From assembly GCA_030412805.1 (NCBI GenBank), contig JASJFJ010000003.1, positions 1,426,001 through 1,490,000 of the forward strand: a stretch of 64,000 nt of DNA. The letters run 5' to 3'. The DNA is from Westerdykella aurantiaca (Eukaryota > Ascomycota > Dothideomycetes > Pleosporales > Sporormiaceae). A program made the translations under genes and the position numbers. The notes beneath the pieces are model-generated. The model was not told the origin of the DNA, ran no database searches, and saw nothing but the letters and a program-made list of their open reading frames with translations. Within the stretch, counting starts at the first letter, position 1; each line of letters opens with the position of its first letter. Below, one piece after another: positions 56,790-64,000 of this stretch.

Positions 56790-57212
56790 ATAAGGCGCAT
56801 CCGATCGGTTGCGTACATCGTTTCTGCGCCAATGTCGTCACTCACCGCCGACTACTCTTATTCACGCACCGCAACCACGACAACTCAATACCAGGCATCG
56901 AACTCACGAATCTCATTTCAGTGCGTTCTCCGACTTGGTGTGGGTATTGTATTCATTTTCGCATTCTTTGTCTGCCCGACCTCAAACGCCTGTGCACTCG
57001 ACAATACCCTTATCCAGACGCTCGCTCCACCTTTGTCTCACTCCAGTTACAATTCGTTGTGTCAACAGCCAACCCTTTCTTCCACATCCGGCGACCACAA
57101 CCAAGACCTCGATCCAGAGCCAGCTTGAAATTTTCAACGTCCACACCAACCCCGCCTTTTCTTTCCCACACTTCCACATTTCTCCTCTTCAACACCAGCG
57201 CACCACATCACC
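56790..57212. other. CT-rich promoter of the next gene
   Basis: The last ~200 bases are strongly pyrimidine-rich with CA-rich tracts, typical of fungal core promoters and 5' leaders. Frames of 60-160 codons read through it but are compositional artefacts. Confidence 0.45.
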
Positions 57213-57632
57213 ATGCCAGTCCTTCACGCCCGCCTTAGCGGTGAGATATCCTCCGGCACCGAATCACTCAACCCCGGTACCATCGTTGCCATAATCTTCG
57301 CTGCCGTCATACCCGTCATCATCATCACCTCATTCGCCGCCTTCTTTCTCTGCTTCTACGGTCGCCGCCCCTGCTGCTGCTCGCGCCGCCGTCGGAACTC
57401 CAGCTCCATCGTACCACCACCTGAAGAGCCACCCATGGTGCAGAACAGCGACGACCCTTTCGACAGGGTCCGGCCGCTCAGGAATCTGAGCTTTCCACCC
57501 AAAGCGGCGAGGCCTAGCGAGTCGAGCCAGTCGCGTAGGTGGCCTTCGTGGAGTAGCCGTGGGAGCGACTCTAGCAGGCCTAGTAGTGGCGGGGATCTGG
57601 GGGAGAAGAAGGATGCGAGGACGTTTGTCTAG
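57213..57632 (+). CDS. small single-pass membrane protein
   Basis: A 139-residue frame. A 21-residue N-terminal part precedes one strongly hydrophobic helix (about 22-48, TIVAIIFAAVIPVIIITSFAAF and FFLCFY), then a GRRPCCCSRRRR stop-transfer with three Cys that could be palmitoylated, and a Ser/Arg/Pro-rich tail with paired RPSSG units. No signal peptide, no recognised family. CT-rich promoter and good ATG support a real gene. Confidence 0.65.
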   Translation: MPVLHARLSGEISSGTESLNPGTIVAIIFAAVIPVIIITSFAAFFLCFYGRRPCCCSRRRRNSSSIVPPPEEPPMVQNSDDPFDRVRPLRNLSFPPKAARPSESSQSRRWPSWSSRGSDSSRPSSGGDLGEKKDARTFV

Positions 57633-58173
57633 AAGTCGGGAGGTGCGTTTTCGAGCCATGTTTTCAGCGTCACTGGGGCTTATGAAATGCTGTAGAGTTT
57701 TGTCATGATACACACGGATGTCACGATGTTACGAAGAATCATTTAACGTTTATTATTCCTAAAATGCGAGTTGCTCTACAGTGTCGCGAACCTCACCGAT
57801 TCTGACGTTAACAATGAGTAGGCGTGACCTCAGTTCTCACAAGTATACCTCGACTACACCATTGGCCGGATGGGCTCCAAATACTATCATCCAGGTTGAG
57901 AGGCTGCTACACCCAGCTATAGAGAGTCAAAAAGACATTGTGGAACACTCGAAATCCTCACAATGCGTCAGGGTCCACACAATGCAGGCGGCATTGTGTC
58001 CACCCACTTCGAGCTCCTGAGACAACACTACACAATAAACACAACTCATCGTATATCAACTGCGACCTAGCCCCTCAGCATCCCAGTCATCTCCACCGAC
58101 CTTTCTCAACCGTTTCGAAGACGCTTGCCCTCACAGCTCCGATCTTCGAGACTCCATACCATCCATCCGCATC
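57633..58173. other. intergenic
   Basis: Contains the 3' end of one small membrane-protein gene and the CA/CT-rich leader of the next. I see nothing else. Confidence 0.4.
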
Positions 58174-58761
58174 ATGATGCACCCCATGCACCCCCGAGCC
58201 GCCTCCCCTAAACCCTCCAACCTCAACAATCAAGGCATCCCCCCCGGCACCGCCGTAGGAATCCTCTCCGCCATCCTCCTCCTCCTCGCCTGCACCATCG
58301 CCCTCATCACCGCCCTGGTCCGCCGGCGCAAACACGCTAGGGTGTACCTCCGCACCACATACAACCCGTTGGTCTTCCTCTTCACGTGGCCTCTCCACAT
58401 CAAGCGTCTCGTGGTCTGGCTCCGCGATCGCCGCAACCCGCAGAAGTACGCCTCGGCGCCTGCCTACGACGACTGCCAACTGTATGACCTCGAGCTGGGC
58501 ATGCGGCCTGTTCCGCTCCAAGGCGCCTTCCAGCCTCGCGACGTTGCTCGCTTGAAGAGGCAGTCCGATATGCGGGAGGATTCGCCGTATAGGGGTGCTG
58601 GGGGAGGTGGAGGGGAAGCGGTTTGGGACCCGTTGACGGCGGATCCGTGGACGCCGCGAGTTTCGCTGGATGCGAGGGAGTGGCGTGGAAGTCCCCGGAA
58701 TAGTACTGACGGTGGGCGTTTGGGGAACGCGAATGGGCTTGGTGTGTGGAGGGTGGAGTAG
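58174..58761 (+). CDS. small single-pass membrane protein
   Basis: Frame of 195 residues with MMHPMHPRAASPKP start, one membrane helix (TAVGILSAILLLLACTIALI, about 26-45), a basic RRRKHARVYLRTTY junction and a tail containing DCQLYDLELGMRPVPLQGAF and a glycine run. The C-terminus ends in WDPLTADPWTPRVSLDAREW-type sequence. The layout (short outside, helix, long inside) matches the genes at 57213, 61639 and 52801. No family recognised. It converges on the Spo7-type gene, 178 bases between stops. Confidence 0.65.
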   Translation: MMHPMHPRAASPKPSNLNNQGIPPGTAVGILSAILLLLACTIALITALVRRRKHARVYLRTTYNPLVFLFTWPLHIKRLVVWLRDRRNPQKYASAPAYDDCQLYDLELGMRPVPLQGAFQPRDVARLKRQSDMREDSPYRGAGGGGGEAVWDPLTADPWTPRVSLDAREWRGSPRNSTDGGRLGNANGLGVWRVE

Positions 58762-58939
58762 TTGGTGGTGATGTTCTTGTAGCAATATAAATCATTTGAA
58801 ATGGCATTCTCCTCTGAAATGGCTTATGGCAATGCGTGAATTGGCATGTTGAATGTGGCTTTGGCTTAATCTGATGCTCTATAACTATGATTACAACACA
58901 TCCTCCGAACAACGCGCTATGCACCAAAGACATCTCCGC

Positions 58940-60487
58940 TCAAGCGCTCGGCGCATTGGGAAATACAAAAGACTCTTTCCTGGCACTGCCCCGCCTCTTC
59001 GCGTTCTGTGGTCTCTGCGGTTGCGCAACCCCATCCGCAGTAGATGCGTCCCCCTCCTTCCCCCTATCTCCAACAGCATCCACATCTCTCAGCGAACTAC
59101 TCCGCCTACTCTGCCAGGGCACAGACTCGTTTGGCGTGGTAGGCCTTGACCCCGTCGCAAGTCGTACAGGAGGCTGGCGAGCAGATTGCGCAGTCCCCAC
59201 AGCAGGAGTGACGGCGGCAATCGACGGCCTCTTTCTTCGGCTATCAGAACGCGCTGCCGTGGATCCCGTGGTGCTTGAACTCCATCTTCGCTCGCGTTCA
59301 TGCTGCGGCCTGAGCCGCTCCTCCAGATCAGGCGTCGGGGTTGTACTCCGTGACGAACTCCTCGAATGCGATCCATCCCTCTCCTTCAGCACACTAGGCC
59401 TTCTCTTTCTCTCCCTCTCCTTCAGACTATGCGTCGCACTCAGCGAATGCGAATGCGTATGCGTATGCCTATGATGATGATGAGCATGTCTCTCCACGTC
59501 CGCCTTCGCGCCTCTCGCCCTCCGCCAGCCCCTCCACCCCGTCCACCACAACCACCCTCCCTCTGCCTTCGCAATCTCCCTTCTCCTCGCCTTAACCTTC
59601 TTCCTCAGCTCCGCTCGCCGCTCATTCTCCTTCTCCCAATACTCCTGCCGAAACTCCTCCCACCCCTCCCGAAATTCCGCACTAAACGGTTTCGGCAGGA
59701 GCATCAGTTTGATATAGTCACCACCCGGCGCAATATCCTCCTCCGCGTACTTCTTCCCATCCTCCGTGATCATGTGCCTCGGAACACCCCCGGCATCAAG
59801 CCCACTCCCCCTCTCCTGACTCAAATTCAAATAATGATACGAGCTCCCCGCCGCCTCGCCTCCCCACAGGCCCCCGGAAAACGGCACCATGAACGCGAGC
59901 CAACTGGCAATCTCGCTCCACCAGCCGCCCCGTATAATCACGATTTTGGCATTCATCCCGCGGAGCCCGCGATTCGCGAAGTAGATCCACCGGCGCGGCC
60001 AGCGGACGCCGCGTTCCCATTGCCCGGTCACCCAGAAGAGCAGCGCGGTCAGGAGACCGGTTATGAAGCAGAGTTTCTGGGTCATGTCGACGAGCCAGTA
60101 CTGCGAGCCGCCGATCCCTTTGCCATCTTCTCGCGGCCGGAGCCAGAGTAGGTACGTGAAGAAGGCGATCCAGACGGCGAGGAGCGTGAGGACGAAGGTG
60201 TTCTGGCGGCGCCGGGCGCGCAGGGTGAGGTACTGGCTTCGCAGCGAGGCTTCGAGGATGAGGAGGTTGAGGTAGATTTGCGGAGGGGAGGATGGGAGGA
60301 GAGCTGTTGGGTCGGAGGTGGAGAGTGGTGGGCGAGGGGTTTTCAATGAGGCAAGCCGGTCGGAGGCATTGTGAGGTGGTGGGCTGGCGAAGGGGGATGC
60401 GGCGATGGAGGCAGCGGGGGTGTTGGGGATTGGAGAGCCTTTCACGGCGTAGTCGAGTTTTTGCGTGGAGTAAAGGGAATCGGACAT
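58940..60487 (-). CDS. spo7: Spo7-type regulatory subunit of the Nem1-Spo7 phosphatase
   Basis: Intronless frame of 515 residues from MSDSLYS. The Spo7 core is clear: IYLNLLILEASLRSQYLTLR, two membrane helices (FVLTLLAVWIAFFTYLLWL and QKLCFITGLLTALLFWVTG), then WERGVRWPRRWIYFANRGLRGMN and KIVIIRGGWW. Spo7 anchors the Nem1 phosphatase in the ER/nuclear envelope, where the complex dephosphorylates lipin (Pah1). The C-terminal extension of about 200 residues is basic and low-complexity, with a His-rich tract (HAHHHHRHTHTHSHS) encoded by an imperfect repeat near 59440-59485. An open extension upstream of 60487 is leader sequence. Confidence 0.9.
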   Translation of the reverse strand: MSDSLYSTQKLDYAVKGSPIPNTPAASIAASPFASPPPHNASDRLASLKTPRPPLSTSDPTALLPSSPPQIYLNLLILEASLRSQYLTLRARRRQNTFVLTLLAVWIAFFTYLLWLRPREDGKGIGGSQYWLVDMTQKLCFITGLLTALLFWVTGQWERGVRWPRRWIYFANRGLRGMNAKIVIIRGGWWSEIASWLAFMVPFSGGLWGGEAAGSSYHYLNLSQERGSGLDAGGVPRHMITEDGKKYAEEDIAPGGDYIKLMLLPKPFSAEFREGWEEFRQEYWEKENERRAELRKKVKARRREIAKAEGGWLWWTGWRGWRRARGAKADVERHAHHHHRHTHTHSHSLSATHSLKERERKRRPSVLKERDGSHSRSSSRSTTPTPDLEERLRPQHERERRWSSSTTGSTAARSDSRRKRPSIAAVTPAVGTAQSARQPPVRLATGSRPTTPNESVPWQSRRSSSLRDVDAVGDRGKEGDASTADGVAQPQRPQNAKRRGSARKESFVFPNAPSA

Positions 60488-61638
60488 GTTAGAGGCGTGC
60501 TTCGAGTTGTAGAAGGGAGGGTGGAATGGAGGTACGATGAGGAGCTTAGGTAGGAATTGGCATGTGAAGCATGAGGTAGCCCAGAGGGCCTGGATGCGTT
60601 CGGTGAAGAGCAAAATGAATTGAACGAGGACGACCGAGAAAACAGTTCTAATACACGGGTCAGCTCCTGGAATACAGGGCTATAGACCTTTGATGCGACG
60701 AAATGGAGGTTTAGACTTGACCTTCCCAGCTGATGATGTCGTCGGCCTTAGCGCCTGCGAGCTTCCGACCTGTGCCAAGGTCGTGCTGCGTGCTGCGCAA
60801 GCCAGTACCGGAGCTACGCATATTACCACTCGACTCTTCCGCTTTCTGTCGATCTCACCATTAATACATTGTTTACTTTTGGGTATGAACTTGCTATCAT
60901 GAAACTGGCAATGGGTCCATCGTCGAACTACCTGACCATCCGTTTAAATTATGCCATGAATGCCCCCGCAAGCCTCTCCAGAAGAGACGCCAAAGCTCGG
61001 TGACAATTTCAATAGATAGAGCTTGAGTATGTGATATTGTCAGGTGACCACAGTCCATAGATTGTTTAAATCATTTACTGGCTCTATGTCCGTTATAGCT
61101 TCTCGTGAGCCCTATCTCCCTGATTTATTTGATGAAAAATCGGGAGTAGACCAGTCTGGCTGAGACACTTGGGCAACTTCCAGCTGACCCTCCTGGATCT
61201 CACAACTCCAACTATGAATTGATTCTTCTCTAATATGGCAATTATATCATCGGGAAAAGGAGACATGTATACTGAACCCATTTAGATCTCCTCAAATAGA
61301 TCGTTCATTGAAAATTGGGCTGTTAGGGCTTCCTGTTCAGCCCAAGCCTATTCTCATCTCCATGTCCCTCTGGAGATACATTGTCCAAACACAACCCTCT
61401 CAACATTGTGAATTCCTCACTCCGAGGCAGACCCAATTGAGCACACACAATATTCCTTCGTTCACAATGTCCCCCACCTCCCTCTCATAAATTCTCCCTA
61501 CCCTCAGACCCAACCCTTCCCCAGACCCTTTCGACCACCCCCACCCCCAACCCGCACGTCCAACTCCTTTCCAACCCCCGTACCTAGCCAACAAGATCCC
61601 GGGCGAGGAAAGACACCAGCTGTCTTCCCTCGTCCACC
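60488..61638. other. intergenic with CT-rich promoter
   Basis: Divergent promoter region between the Spo7-type gene and the next plus-strand gene. Its last ~150 bases are very pyrimidine-rich. No gene is supported. Confidence 0.4.
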
Positions 61639-62589
61639 ATGCCTTCCACAGTCCTCCTCACCCTGACGGACTTCACCACCGTCCCGCTCCCCACAGGCAC
61701 ACGTACGGGAGGTTTCTCTTACCCTTCATTGGCATCATCGCTGACCACCTCCCTGGTATCCAGCATGACGCCAATCCCAACCGCAACCTCCTCTCTCCTC
61801 CCCATCCCCTCAATCTCCCGCCCCTACCAAGAAACAATCATCCTACAACCGCTCTTCCCGCTCAACACCAGCATCCCCGACTCCCCTGACCCTCTCACCG
61901 CCCATGCGAAAGTTAAGCCGAACAATGCCTTACCCATCATTCTTCTCATCGCCTTCATCCTCGTCGTCCTGGTCTACCTGGGCGGCATGGCATTGGCGTT
62001 CTTCCTCCTGCACAAGGAACGCTGTCCCAATTGCGCGGTCTTGGAGAAAAAGGTACGGAGCATGGAAGAAGGCAAAGAGCTGGCCATTACGAAGCAGACG
62101 GTGCGGGGGCGGGAGACGTGGATGGCGGCCGAGGCGGAGCGGATGGCGCAAGGTCAGGCTGGACAGGCTGGACAGGCAGGTGAGCGAGCTGGTGGCCATG
62201 AGGATGCATCTGGGGCTGGAACTGGAGTGCGAGCTGACATTGGAACCCGAGATGAGGATCGATCTGGACCCGCGAGACGGTGGTCACAATCCAGCGCTGC
62301 GCCGACCGAGGTCAAGAATCACCACCGCTCTCGCGCCTTCGATGCCCTCAACGGCACCGGCCCTCTCGTCGGGGGCGGCCCAGGACCCAACCCCTACGCA
62401 TTCATGGCGGACACACCGTTCCGTGACCCAGCTAACTTCCGGTACGTATTCGACCGTCCCGAGGAGGACGATGGCTTGGACAACCAGCAGGCTCCTGGAG
62501 CCGCCCCGGTTCCACGCCCACCTCCTGCTGCCCGTCTGCCACGCGCGCCGTCGAGTGTGTATTCCCAGTCAGTGTACTCGCGTGCTTAA
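61639..62589 (+). CDS. single-pass membrane protein with coiled-coil start
   Basis: Frame of 316 residues. A long Ser/Thr/Pro-rich N-terminal part (1-100, likely O-glycosylated outside) leads to one helix (PIILLIAFILVVLVYLGGMA, about 98-117) and HKERCPNCAVLEKKVRSMEE, a Cys pair and short coiled coil. A Gly/Ala/Gln-rich run follows (QGQAGQAGQAGERAGG), then a tail with RAFDALNGTGPLVGGGPGPN and FRDPANFRYVFDRP. In the Gly-rich run the next frame reads as a better coiled coil, so an unrecognised intron starting at GTGAGC (near 62180) or an overlapping frame is possible. Resembles a Wsc/Mid2-like sensor layout but has no signal peptide or cysteine-rich head; function unknown. Confidence 0.65.
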   Translation: MPSTVLLTLTDFTTVPLPTGTRTGGFSYPSLASSLTTSLVSSMTPIPTATSSLLPIPSISRPYQETIILQPLFPLNTSIPDSPDPLTAHAKVKPNNALPIILLIAFILVVLVYLGGMALAFFLLHKERCPNCAVLEKKVRSMEEGKELAITKQTVRGRETWMAAEAERMAQGQAGQAGQAGERAGGHEDASGAGTGVRADIGTRDEDRSGPARRWSQSSAAPTEVKNHHRSRAFDALNGTGPLVGGGPGPNPYAFMADTPFRDPANFRYVFDRPEEDDGLDNQQAPGAAPVPRPPPAARLPRAPSSVYSQSVYSRA

Positions 62590-63230
62590 TCGACGAATAT
62601 GCCTACACTTGAGGTTGATGTGATGCCTGCTCTCAAGCGCCTTCCCGCCAATGACCCTCAGGTTCGCGAGTACAAGATGCCATGGCGCAGGGGACGAATC
62701 CAAATAACGGGGGCGTATGCGGAGCGCTTATCGCAAGAGCGAGCTTCGCGGGAAACGCACCAGTGGGGCGTGGGTATAGAGAGAGTGAGATGTAACGGGA
62801 GTGCAGCAGGAGGTGCCCGGGAAGCCCGACTGGAAGTGTGTGCTTCGGGCTCGAGCAGGTAAGTTCTCTTGGATGCGTGACCTAGCCCTGGAGATGTTCA
62901 CAGGTGAGGTGGTTGTTCTTGTTATATGTCCTTTCCTATGTAGGAAGGGCGCTAGGTCTCACAATAAATGTTTTATCTTTTCCAAACTCGTCCAATGCTT
63001 GTTGTGATGCTAAAGTGATGTCGAAAAGATTGTCCTGATGCACTGCTGTCTTATGAACGTGAGGGCTTGACTGGTATTCTGAAATTTCAATGTTTTCTGG
63101 TTTGGGGAGTGGAGTTCAGTAGAGACGTTGTACGAATCGTTATATTCTAGCCACAATTAGTGGTTCATTAAGACTGAAGTATTCAATGTTTTGGACGGAT
63201 ACGTGTTTTCTCGTGCGACAACGCCACATC
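62590..63230. other. convergent intergenic
   Basis: An 87-codon frame at 62599-62862 has no supported function and could be 3' leader of the membrane-protein gene. Nothing else is recognised. Confidence 0.35.
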
Positions 63231-64000
63231 TTACATTGCCACAGACTTCTTGTCCGGGCCGCCATACTTGCCCTCCGGCCCCTCCAGATGCGCATCTAGA
63301 ACCGCGCTCGTACCACTCAGCACTGTCTTGATAGCCTCCGGCAACAGCTTGTTTAACTCATCAGCTGTGCTGGCATGTCCTGCCCAGATATCGCCACCAG
63401 AAGCGGCTTTGGCAATACCAGAGTAGTCGGGAGTGGGCGCGAAGGAGATGTTCAGCTCCTCATTGCTCACCTTGGAGCCTTCGCCCTCGGGGTGGACGAG
63501 TAGGAGACTGCGCCGGGGCGCGTGCCATCCCTTGTTGTTGAGGACGATGGTGAGAACGGGGATTTTATAACGCTTGGAAATCCAGTAGACCGAGCCAGGA
63601 ACAGAGAACAAATACGTTCCGTCGCCCACAATCTGGCACACGAACTTGTTCTCTCCTTGGGCGACAGTGGCCAGCTTGATACCGAGGGCACCTCCGCCAG
63701 ACCAACCCAGACCGCCGCCTCCGCAGTTGATCCAAGAGCCAGGGAGTGTGGCTTGAATCTGGTCTGCGACGAACTGTGTCTGCGTTACAGCCTCAATAGC
63801 CCAAATGGTGTCGCTTGGGCATAGCTTCTTGAGCTGTTGTGCGAGATATGGGGTCCCGAAGTGCCCGTTCTCGTCCACCTTCGCTTCACTTGCAATGCCT
63901 TCGAGCCTCTTTTTGTGATTCTCGAGCAGGGTTGCCCACCGATCCGAATAGAGCTGCGCGGAGAGCTTTTCTTTCAGATGCGTCGTAAGGTAGCCATTTA
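63231..64000 (-). CDS. thiamine-diphosphate enzyme, C-terminal part (runs off the edge)
   Basis: The minus-strand frame is open from the right edge to the stop at 63231, giving the last 256 residues. The thiamine-diphosphate/Mg motif is evident: GDGTYLFSVPGSVYW followed by TIVLNNKGW. Before it lies NCGGGGLGWSGGGALGIKLA, the usual cofactor-domain opening, and after it a terminal strand-helix with LPEAIKTVLSG. It belongs to the TPP_enzyme_C group (acetolactate-synthase, benzoylformate/pyruvate decarboxylase superfamily). The catalytic N-terminal Glu lies outside the window, so the reaction cannot be told. No sign of a frameshift. Confidence 0.9.
   Translation of the reverse strand, partial: NGYLTTHLKEKLSAQLYSDRWATLLENHKKRLEGIASEAKVDENGHFGTPYLAQQLKKLCPSDTIWAIEAVTQTQFVADQIQATLPGSWINCGGGGLGWSGGGALGIKLATVAQGENKFVCQIVGDGTYLFSVPGSVYWISKRYKIPVLTIVLNNKGWHAPRRSLLLVHPEGEGSKVSNEELNISFAPTPDYSGIAKAASGGDIWAGHASTADELNKLLPEAIKTVLSGTSAVLDAHLEGPEGKYGGPDKKSVAM

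Noticed and set aside
59366..60151. 261-codon plus-strand frame opposite the Spo7-type gene
   Set aside because: Pro/Leu/Arg-rich shadow of a GC-rich coding region; the opposite strand has clear Spo7 motifs.
62599..62862. 87-codon frame after the last membrane-protein gene
   Set aside because: Starts 9 bases after the previous stop and shows no motif; more likely 3' untranslated sequence.
1..64000. tRNA, rRNA, CRISPR arrays or complete transposons
   Set aside because: I looked for clover-leaf motifs, repeat-spacer arrays and transposase motifs and saw none that I could support by eye.

Overview
This is nuclear DNA of a filamentous ascomycete (Pezizomycotina). Genes are split by many 47-60 nt spliceosomal introns with GTANGT donors and CTRAY-like branch sites, and there are Zn2Cys6 and bZIP regulators, a non-reducing polyketide synthase and fungal P450s. 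I cannot place it more finely from sequence alone; Dothideomycetes or Eurotiomycetes would fit.

Positions ~1.9-34.6 kb hold a secondary-metabolite cluster. Its core is an atrochrysone-type set: a SAT-KS-AT-PT-ACP synthase without its own thioesterase (23553-29153), a divergent metallo-beta-lactamase thioesterase (21920-22970), an EthD-type decarboxylase (18791-19520) and a DUF1772 anthrone oxygenase (20295-20906). In known clusters this set leads from atrochrysone carboxylic acid to emodin-type anthraquinones. Control genes are an AflR-like Zn2Cys6 factor and an AflS-like co-activator in divergent array (13427-17950), plus a bZIP/DUF3425 factor (3909-5203). Tailoring candidates are a cyclohexanone-monooxygenase-type Baeyer-Villiger enzyme, an HSL-type esterase, two P450s, a short-chain dehydrogenase, two further dimeric alpha/beta-barrel (EthD-like) proteins and a serine beta-lactamase-fold protein broken by an in-frame TAG. 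A DHA2-type MFS transporter closes the cluster. Most genes sit in divergent pairs that share a promoter.

From 35 to 43.5 kb there is a block of unrecognised genes. It includes three related paralogues (37864-39504, 39828-40789, 41691-43484) that share a C-terminal (W/L)AENIRW motif and have no function I can name.

From 45 kb to the end the content looks like ordinary chromosome: a secreted M6-like metalloprotease, a small unknown protein, a CGI-58/Cld1-type alpha/beta hydrolase, a quinone-oxidoreductase-type MDR enzyme, a GFA/CENP-V zinc protein, an ABHD12-type membrane hydrolase, a Spo7-type subunit of the Nem1-Spo7 phosphatase, four small single-pass membrane proteins, and the C-terminal part of a thiamine-diphosphate enzyme that runs off the right edge.

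Exon boundaries were read by eye from splice signals and family conservation and have not been checked against transcripts.
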